This document shows, in pieces, positions 6,620-11,536 of a DNA stretch of 11,536 bases. The notes beneath the pieces were generated by a model that searched no databases, had not been told where the DNA came from, and saw only the letters and a list, made by a program, of their open reading frames with translations. Each line of letters starts with the position of its first letter. The stretch's first letter is position 1. The stretch is from an uncultured Collinsella sp. (GTDB taxonomy: Bacteria; Actinomycetota; Coriobacteriia; Coriobacteriales; Coriobacteriaceae), in the NCBI GenBank assembly GCA_900549555.1, contig UROO01000055.1, positions 1-11,536 on the forward strand, written 5' to 3'. Made by a program: the position numbers and the translations under genes.

Positions 6620-8497
6620 TTGCGCGCTGTGTACCAAGACTGTTTTCATTTGATTGAGCCCCTGCTCGCAAAGGTCGAGAAGCCGAGCCGCTATATCGAC
6701 CATGAGTGGGGCACGCTCTCCAAGGCCGATGCCGATTACCGTTGCTGCATGATCTATCCTGACGTGTATGAGGTCGGTCTGCCCAACCAGGGCATCGCCA
6801 TTCTCTATAACATCCTCAATCAGGCCGAGGGCATTTCCTGCGAGCGCGGCTATGTGCCGTGGCCCGATATGGGCGATGCCATGCGCGAGGCTGGTATCCC
6901 GCTGCTGTCGCTCGAGGGCGCAGCACCCGTGGCCTCGTTCGATATCGTCGGCATGCACGTGCCGCACGAGATGGCTGTCACCAACTTCCTCGAGGCACTC
7001 GACCTCGCCGGCATTCCGCTGCTGGCGGCCGACCGCACCGAGGACGACCCCATCATCATTGCCGGTGGTCCCTCGGTCTATAACCCCGAGCCGTATGCAG
7101 CCTTCTTCGATGCCATCCTCATTGGCGAGGGCGAGGAGTCGCTGCTCGAGGTTTGCCAGCTGCATCGCCGCTTGCGCGACGAGGGCGTCTCGCGCGCCCA
7201 GATTGTCGAGCAGCTCGCGACGGTCGCCGGTACCTATGTGCCGTCTCTGTATGAGGTGCGCTATGACGAGCCCTGCTCGCCGCATGGCTACACCGTGCCG
7301 CGCGAAGGCAAGGACGTCCCACCGGTGGTCTATAAGCGCGTCGTTGAGGACTTTGGAGCTACCAATCCGCTGTCGCAGTCGTGCGTGCCCTACGCGCAGC
7401 TCGTTCACGATCGCCTGTCGATCGAGATTCTGCGCGGCTGTGCCCGCGGCTGCCGTTTTTGCCAGGCCGGCATGACGTATCGTCCGGTGCGCGAGCGCTC
7501 GGCCGACCAGATCGTGTCCTCGGTGATTCAGGGTCTGGAAAAGACCGGCTATGACGAGGTGTCGCTGACCTCGCTCTCCACGACCGATCACTCCTGCATT
7601 CGCGACGTGCTCGGCAGGCTCAACCGCCGCCTGGAGGATACGGGTATTCGCGTATCCATTCCCTCGCAGCGCCTGGATTCGTTTGGCGTGGATATGGCCG
7701 AGTCGGTCGCCGGCGAAAAGAAGGGCGGCCTGACGTTTGCCCCCGAAGCCGGCAGTCAGCGCATGCGCGACATCATCAACAAGAACGTGACCGAGGAGGA
7801 CTTGGACCGTGCGGCCAAGGCGGCCTTCGAGGCTGGTTGGAACCGCATGAAGCTCTACTTTATGATGGGGCTTCCCGGCGAGCGCGACGAGGATATCGTG
7901 GCTATCGCCAACCTGGCCGACCACGTGCTCGAGCTCGGCCGCTCCGTGGTTCCCAAGGCGCGTCGCGGCTCCATCTCGGTGTCCATCTCGGTGTCGGTGT
8001 TTATCCCCAAGGCCGCCACGCCGTTCCAATGGTGCCCGCAGCTCGATTACGACGACGTCAAGCGCCGTCAGAAGCTCCTCATTACGAGCGTTCGTAACCG
8101 TGCGGTCCGCGTTCACTACCACGATGCCGAGACCTCGCTCGTCGAGGCCGCGCTGTCCCGCGCCGGCCGTGACATGACGCCTGTCATCATCGATGCCTGG
8201 CGTGCCGGTTCGCGTTTTGACGCCTGGGTGGAGCATTTTTCGCTCGACAACTGGAAGTCGGCTGCGGCCAAAAACGGCATCGATCTCAACGAGCTCGTGC
8301 ACCTGCCCTACGAACTGGACTGGCGCCTGCCCTGGGAGCACGTGAGCCCCGGCTGCTCGCGCGGCTTCCTCGAGCGCGAATACCGCCGCTCGTTGGAGGG
8401 CGTCACGACGCCCGACTGTACCCGTACCTCGTGCACCGGCTGCGGAATCTGCCCCACGCTTCATGCCAAGAACGTATTGGTGGGTGATCGCGCATGA
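6620..8497 (+). CDS. B12-domain-like radical SAM protein, TIGR03960-like
   Basis: This radical SAM enzyme of unknown substrate has 625 residues. Residues about 40-215 resemble the B12-binding Rossmann domain of the YgiQ/MTTase-like group (IYPDVYEVGLPNQG, IIIAGGPSVYNPEP, GEGEESLLE). The radical SAM barrel starts with the iron-sulfur motif C274-x3-C278-x2-C281 in LRGCARGCRFCQAG and includes LTFAPEAGSQRMR and FMMGLPGE. A C-terminal cluster C600-x4-C605-x2-C608-x2-C611 could bind a second iron-sulfur centre. A 12-base tandem repeat (7970-7993) lengthens the strand before FIPKAATPFQW. The start is TTG at 6620, with AGGGG 6 bases upstream overlapping the previous stop; a GTG at 6629 is the alternative. 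The stop overlaps the next gene by 4 bases (ATGA). In other bacteria this protein is paired or fused with the DUF2344 protein, as here. Function is unknown; a role in RNA or ribosome modification is only a guess from context. Confidence 0.9.
   Translation: MRAVYQDCFHLIEPLLAKVEKPSRYIDHEWGTLSKADADYRCCMIYPDVYEVGLPNQGIAILYNILNQAEGISCERGYVPWPDMGDAMREAGIPLLSLEGAAPVASFDIVGMHVPHEMAVTNFLEALDLAGIPLLAADRTEDDPIIIAGGPSVYNPEPYAAFFDAILIGEGEESLLEVCQLHRRLRDEGVSRAQIVEQLATVAGTYVPSLYEVRYDEPCSPHGYTVPREGKDVPPVVYKRVVEDFGATNPLSQSCVPYAQLVHDRLSIEILRGCARGCRFCQAGMTYRPVRERSADQIVSSVIQGLEKTGYDEVSLTSLSTTDHSCIRDVLGRLNRRLEDTGIRVSIPSQRLDSFGVDMAESVAGEKKGGLTFAPEAGSQRMRDIINKNVTEEDLDRAAKAAFEAGWNRMKLYFMMGLPGERDEDIVAIANLADHVLELGRSVVPKARRGSISVSISVSVFIPKAATPFQWCPQLDYDDVKRRQKLLITSVRNRAVRVHYHDAETSLVEAALSRAGRDMTPVIIDAWRAGSRFDAWVEHFSLDNWKSAAAKNGIDLNELVHLPYELDWRLPWEHVSPGCSRGFLEREYRRSLEGVTTPDCTRTSCTGCGICPTLHAKNVLVGDRA
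7970..7993 (+). repeat. 12-bp tandem duplication inside the radical SAM gene
   Basis: TCCATCTCGGTG occurs twice in a row (7970-7981 and 7982-7993), followed by a partial third copy TCGGTG. It encodes Ser-Ile-Ser-Val twice, in frame, just before FIPKAATPFQW. Being a multiple of three it keeps the reading frame. Confidence 0.85.
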
Positions 8498-9306
8498 GTG
8501 AGCGCCTGACCGACAACCCCACGCTCTTTAGGCTTCGCGTTCGCTATGGCAAGCGCGACCGCCTTAAGTACCTGGGCCATCTCGAGGTGATTCATACTAT
8601 TGAGCGCATCGTGCGTCGCGCGGGGCTGCCCTATGCCGTGACGCAGGGCTTCTCTCCGCATATGCGTGTGGGCTTTTCGTCGGCGCTGCCGGTGGGAACG
8701 TCGTCGACTTGCGAGTGGTATGACTTGTTTATGACTGAGTTCGTTGCGCTCGATGAGGCGTTTGAACGTTTGGCGGCGGCATCTCCGGCCGATTTGGCGC
8801 CTATCGAGGCCGCCTACATCGACGTGCGCACGCCGGCGCTGACGGCTCAGCTTACGCGTCTGTCGTACCGCATCGACTTGCATCTGGACCCCGAGGCTCC
8901 CGTGAGCGCCGACGAGGTGCGCGCTGCGATCGACACGCTGCGCGCGGGGCACGGCATCGACTACGCACGCGGTAAGAAGAGCAAGCGCCTGGACTTGGAT
9001 CATACGCTCGTGGGCTATGAGCTCACGGCGGGGGAGTGCCCGGACCATCTGGTGCTCATGCTCGACACCCATGCCGACAACGAGGGCTCCATGCGTCCGG
9101 AAATTTTGCTTTCTGCCGCTGATGTTTTGTTGCAGGGCTTGACCCCGGGCGTCGATGCACCTATTGTTTCCACCGGTATGCAAGACCTCGTGACCATCTG
9201 CTCCTACGATGTCGAGCGTCAGAATCAAGCATGCGAGGACGACGAGGGCCGACTCGTCAGCCCCATACCTGTGCGAACTTGTGGATTTGCTCCACATACT
9301 CGTTGA
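8494..9306 (+). CDS. Radical SAM-linked protein, DUF2344/TIGR03936-like
   Basis: This 270-residue protein matches the family always found beside, or fused to, TIGR03960 radical SAM proteins. The diagnostic start is LRVRYGKRDRLKYLGHLEVIHTIERIVRRAGLPYAVTQGFSPHMRVGFSSALPVG (given by its parts: LKYLGH at about residues 24-29, RRAGLPYAVTQGFSPH at about 41-56, and SSALPVG at about 62-68). The rest is an alpha/beta region with a basic patch (ARGKKSKR) near the middle. No catalytic motif or Cys cluster is visible, so it may help the radical SAM enzyme bind its substrate; this is inference. Its ATG overlaps the stop of the radical SAM gene (ATGA, 8494-8497), which implies translational coupling and matched amounts. 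Its stop codon overlaps the -35 box of the rplU promoter. In many Firmicutes an RNase G gene follows; here rplU follows directly. Confidence 0.88.
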   Translation: MSERLTDNPTLFRLRVRYGKRDRLKYLGHLEVIHTIERIVRRAGLPYAVTQGFSPHMRVGFSSALPVGTSSTCEWYDLFMTEFVALDEAFERLAAASPADLAPIEAAYIDVRTPALTAQLTRLSYRIDLHLDPEAPVSADEVRAAIDTLRAGHGIDYARGKKSKRLDLDHTLVGYELTAGECPDHLVLMLDTHADNEGSMRPEILLSAADVLLQGLTPGVDAPIVSTGMQDLVTICSYDVERQNQACEDDEGRLVSPIPVRTCGFAPHTR

Positions 9307-9331
9307 CGGGGGTATTATCGCCTGCTACTAT
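9303..9331 (+). promoter_or_regulatory. Extended -10 housekeeping promoter of rplU-rpmA
   Basis: The -35 box TTGACG (9303-9308) and the -10 box TACTAT (9326-9331) are separated by exactly 17 bases. TGC directly before the -10 (9323-9325) fits the extended -10 motif TGn. Each box matches the sigma-A consensus at five of six positions. The predicted transcription start is about 9338, giving a leader of about 36 bases before rplU. The -35 overlaps the stop codon of the upstream gene. The leader is too short for an L21-type leader riboregulator. Confidence 0.75.
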
Positions 9332-9373
9332 ATTCGGCTGTTGCACTAACTGATGCATGAAGGGCAAGTAAAC

Positions 9374-9748
9374 ATGTACGCAATCGTTAACACGGGCGGC
9401 AAGCAGTACAAGGTCGCCACCGACGATGTCATCACCGTCGAGAAGATCGAGGGCAATGAGGGCGACAAGATCACCCTGCCGGTTATCTTCCTCAACGATG
9501 GTAAGAAGATCGTCACCGATCCCGACAAGCTGGCCAAGGCCAAGGTTACCGCTCAGATCGTTGAGCAGTTCAAGGGCGAGAAGCAGCTGGTCTTCAAGTT
9601 CCACAAGCGCAAGCGCTATCGTCGTCTGAAGGGTCACCGTCAGCAGCTCACCAAGCTGAAGATCGTGAAGGTTCAGGCTACCTCCCGCGCCAAGAAGGCT
9701 GTCAAGGCAGAGGCTGAGGCTGTTGCCGAGGCTCCCGTCGCCGAGTAG
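9374..9748 (+). CDS. rplU: 50S ribosomal protein L21
   Basis: L21 is a large-subunit protein that binds 23S rRNA. The start is the ATG at 9374: the family begins MYAIV-x-TGGKQYKV, exactly as here. An in-frame ATG at 9353 would add seven residues (MHEGQVN) not found in L21 and would place the start before the ribosome binding site (GAAGGG, 9359-9364). The protein has 124 residues against about 102-105 for typical L21. The conserved body ends near residue 105 (HRQQLTKLKIVKVQA) and is followed by an Ala/Lys/Glu-rich tail (RAKKAVKAEAEAVAEAPVAE). The codons are more uniform (AAG, GTC, CTG) than in the rod genes, as expected for high expression. It is transcribed from the promoter at 9303-9331 and is followed by rpmA after 33 bases. 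Confidence 0.97.
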   Translation: MYAIVNTGGKQYKVATDDVITVEKIEGNEGDKITLPVIFLNDGKKIVTDPDKLAKAKVTAQIVEQFKGEKQLVFKFHKRKRYRRLKGHRQQLTKLKIVKVQATSRAKKAVKAEAEAVAEAPVAE

Positions 9749-9781
9749 ATTACACTCGTAACGAAAGAGTAGGTATACACA

Positions 9782-10039
9782 ATGGCACACAAAAAAGGAC
9801 TCGGTTCCTCCCGTAATGGCCGTGACTCCCGCGGTCAGCGCCTTGGCACGAAGCGCTATGCCGGCCAGACGGTAACCACGGGCACGATTCTCGTCCGTCA
9901 GCACGGCACGCACATCCACCCGGGTGAGAACGTTGGCCGTGGCAAGGACGACACGCTGTTCGCGCTGGTCGACGGTACCGTTGAGTTCCACAAGGGTATC
10001 AAGCACAGGGTCAGCGTACGCCCGCTCGCGAACGCGTAA
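9782..10039 (+). CDS. rpmA: 50S ribosomal protein L27
   Basis: L27 lies near the peptidyl-transferase centre of the large subunit, where its N-terminus reaches tRNA. The 85-residue protein is complete and starts MAHKKGLGSSRNGRDS, the canonical mature sequence. It has no extra N-terminal peptide of the kind that Firmicutes remove with the Prp protease, and no prp gene lies between rplU and rpmA. These two observations agree. Length is normal (about 84-90). The ribosome binding site is modest (GAGTAGGT, 9767-9774, 7 bases before ATG). It is probably co-transcribed with rplU and ends before the terminator at 10065-10109. Confidence 0.98.
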   Translation: MAHKKGLGSSRNGRDSRGQRLGTKRYAGQTVTTGTILVRQHGTHIHPGENVGRGKDDTLFALVDGTVEFHKGIKHRVSVRPLANA

Positions 10040-10064
10040 TTCACCCTTCATAGAGCACATATGT

Positions 10065-10109
10065 GGGAGGCACTTGAGTTTTAGGATTCAAGGGTCTCCC
10101 TCTTTTTTT
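10065..10109 (+). terminator. Intrinsic terminator between rpmA and obg
   Basis: The left arm 10065-10078 (GGGAGGCACTTGAG) pairs with the right arm 10087-10100 (TTCAAGGGTCTCCC) with one mismatch and two G-U pairs; the loop is 8 bases (TTTTAGGA). TC and then seven Ts (10103-10109) follow. The preceding bases 10056-10065 form a perfect palindrome, CACATATGTG. The obg ribosome binding site begins 3 bases after the last T, so termination here would decide whether obg is read from the rplU promoter. Confidence 0.85.
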
Positions 10110-10111
10110 GT

Positions 10112-10117
10112 AGGAGG
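10112..10117 (+). promoter_or_regulatory. Ribosome binding site of obg, abutting the terminator
   Basis: AGGAGG lies 8 bases before the TTG start at 10126 and 2 bases after the terminator T run. It supports the unusual TTG start. Confidence 0.8.
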
Positions 10118-10125
10118 CGATTCTG

Positions 10126-11488
10126 TTGTCACAGTTCACCGATATCAGCCGAATTAACGTTTGCGGCGGCGACGGCGGAGCCGGATGCATGTCGTTTAGG
10201 CGCGAGGCATTTGTTCCCAAGGGCGGCCCCGATGGCGGCGACGGCGGTCGTGGCGGCAACGTCGTTATCCAGGCCGACGCTCAGCTTTCCTCGCTGATCG
10301 ATTACCGCTTTAAGCATCACTTCCGTGCTGAGCGCGGAACGCATGGCCAGGGTGCCCGCCGCAACGGCAAAAGCGGAGAGGACCTGATTTTGAAAGTCCC
10401 CATGGGCACCGTAGTCCGCGAGCTCGATCCCGAGACGCAGACCCCGATGTTCGAGATTGCCGACCTGGTGCACGACGGTGAGCGCGTTGTCGTGGCGCCC
10501 GGTGGTGCCGGCGGTCTGGGCAACACTCACTTTGTGACGTCGGTGCGCCGCGCGCCTGCGTTTGCCCAACTGGGTGAGCCTGCCGAGGAGCATTGGATCG
10601 AGCTCGAGATGAAGCTCATGGCCGATGCCGCGCTTGTGGGCTTTCCCTCTGTCGGCAAGTCCTCGCTCATCGCGCGTATGAGCGCTGCCCGTCCCAAGAT
10701 CGCCGACTACCCGTTTACCACGCTCGTGCCCAATCTGGGCATGGTGCGTGCCGGCGAATATTCTTACGTCGTTGCCGACGTCCCCGGTCTCATCGAGGGC
10801 GCGAGCGAGGGACGTGGCCTGGGCCATCAGTTCCTGCGCCACATTGAGCGCACGGCCCTGATCATGCATGTCGTTGACATGACGGGTGGGTTTGAGGATC
10901 GTGATCCGGTTGAGGACTATCGCATCATCAACCGTGAGCTCGAGCAGTATGGTGCCGAGCTTTCGGAGCGTCCGCAGATCGTTGTCGCCAACAAGTGCGA
11001 TGCGCCGGGCACGGCCGACAAGATTGCCGACCTTAAGCGTGCGGCGCTCGACGATGGCCATATGTTCTTTGCCGTGTCCGCTGTGACGGGTGCCGGTCTC
11101 AACACGTTGATGCTTGCCGTTGGCGAGCAGGTGGCTAAGCTTCGCGCTGAGCTGGCGGTCTCTAATGAGCCGGTCGATTTGCGCGACGAGGAGTGGGAGC
11201 GCCGCCGTCTGCAGCGCGAGAAGCGCTTCCGCATTGTCCAGGAGGAGCCCGGTGCCTTCCGCGTGGTCGGTCGCGCCATCGAGCGCTTGGTTATCCAGAC
11301 TGACTGGGAAAATGAGGAGGCCGTCATCTACCTGCAGCATAAATTTTCCCGCATGGGTGTCGACGATGCGCTCGAAAAGGCCGGCTGCCGTGCCGGCGAC
11401 GAGGTTCGCATTTGCCAGCGCGCCTTTGACTTTGAGGGCGCCGAGGACTTCTCGGAGTTCGAGGACGAGTTCGAGGACGGTAGCGAGG
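10126..11488 (+). CDS. obg: GTPase Obg (CgtA), 3'-truncated by the library end
   Basis: Obg is an essential GTPase for 50S subunit assembly and stress control. The TTG start has AGGAGG upstream. Domains in order are the Gly-rich Obg fold (residues 1-160; GGDGGAGC, GGPDGGDGGRGG), the GTPase domain, and the C-terminal OCT domain (about 370-437; FRVVGRAIERLV, CRAGDEVRI). G motifs are G1 GFPSVGKS (172-179), G2 PFTT (196-199), G3 DVPG (218-221), G4 NKCD (289-292) and G5 SAV (318-320); all are intact. After the OCT domain comes an acidic tail (DFSEFEDEFEDGSE). Genomic sequence ends with codon 454 plus one base; the remaining apparent residues, including SYTHLTLPTNSRV, are adapter translated. The true C-terminus is unknown but probably only a few residues are missing. 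The OCT domain makes it like Bacillus and actinobacterial Obg, unlike E. coli. Confidence 0.97.
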
Positions 11489-11536
11489 CTGTCTCTTATA
11501 CACATCTGACGCTGCCGACGAACTCTAGGGTGTAGA
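11489..11536 (+). other. Tn5 mosaic end and Nextera i5/P5 adapter (library artefact)
   Basis: This is not genomic. CTGTCTCTTATACACATCT (11489-11507) is the reverse complement of the Tn5 mosaic end. Then come the read-1 overhang complement (11508-11521), ACTCTAGG (11522-11529, complement of the i5 index CCTAGAGT, which I recall as S516), and GTGTAGA (11530-11536), the start of the P5 complement. Confidence 0.98.

Noticed and set aside
6768..7475. A 235-codon plus-strand frame inside the radical SAM gene.
   Set aside because: Arg/Ser/Cys/Pro-rich frame-shifted shadow of the real gene with no domain.
5474..8464. A 996-codon open frame on the minus strand across rodA, the DUF697-like gene and the radical SAM gene.
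   Set aside because: It is antisense to three well-supported genes, shows no recognisable domain, is rich in Arg/His/Gly/Ala as expected from reading a GC-biased strand backwards, and has no sensible gene boundaries.
9241..9296. Two short inverted repeats (GACGAG/CTCGTC at 9241-9258 and TGTGGA/TCCACA at 9280-9296) before the rplU promoter.
   Set aside because: Six-base arms are common in coding DNA of this composition, and no T run follows; they are not terminators, and an operator role has no support.
9353..9373. An earlier ATG for rplU at 9353.
   Set aside because: It adds seven residues foreign to L21 and places the ribosome binding site inside the gene; the ATG at 9374 gives the canonical start.
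50..11488. tRNA, rRNA, CRISPR arrays, insertion sequences, prophage or defence genes.
   Set aside because: None seen on either strand; gaps between genes are all under about 90 bases and there are no repeat arrays.
10129..11505. A 458-codon minus-strand open frame over obg that begins MCIRDS.
   Set aside because: Its start lies in the sequencing adapter and the rest is antisense to an intact Obg.

Overview
The window is a high-GC bacterial segment with every gene on the + strand, bracketed by sequencing-adapter sequence (1-49 and 11489-11536). The genomic insert is therefore 50-11488. The strong G/C bias at third codon positions, three TTG starts, good AGGAGG-type ribosome binding sites, L27 without the cleavable Firmicutes N-terminus, a three-domain Obg, and a complete mreB-mreC-mreD-pbp2-rodA block in a high-GC genome together suggest an anaerobic actinobacterium of the Coriobacteriia, most likely Collinsella or a close relative. 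The genus is an inference from composition and gene order; no search was run.

Region 1 (50-5662) is the rod/elongasome operon: the end of mreB, mreC, mreD, a class B penicillin-binding protein (PBP2/mrdA) and the SEDS glycosyltransferase rodA. Gaps are 6-21 bases, so this is probably one transcript started upstream of the window. MreB filaments, MreC and MreD organise the RodA-PBP2 pair, which polymerises and crosslinks side-wall peptidoglycan. PBP2 carries an extra N-terminal membrane helix, RodA departs from the usual SEDS motifs at several positions, and a perfect 12-bp hairpin lies in the first codons of mreC.

Region 2 (5681-9306) continues in the same direction with three little-understood genes: a DUF697-like membrane protein whose N-terminal half resembles a GTPase without nucleotide-binding motifs, a B12-domain-like radical SAM protein (TIGR03960-like), and its DUF2344/TIGR03936-like partner, which overlaps it by 4 bases.

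Region 3 (9303-11488) is the ribosomal L21-L27-Obg module. A strong extended -10 promoter, whose -35 box overlaps the preceding stop codon, drives rplU and rpmA. An intrinsic terminator follows rpmA and sits directly against the ribosome binding site of obg, so obg is probably fed by read-through or regulated there. obg is cut by the right adapter after codon 454, and the last residues of its apparent reading frame are adapter.

This is mainly a conserved housekeeping chromosome region, not a mobile or defence island. I found no tRNA, rRNA, CRISPR, insertion sequence or phage gene. The best leads for unknown biology are the DUF697-like protein inside the rod operon, the two-helix PBP2, the RodA active-site changes, and the mreC and obg hairpins.
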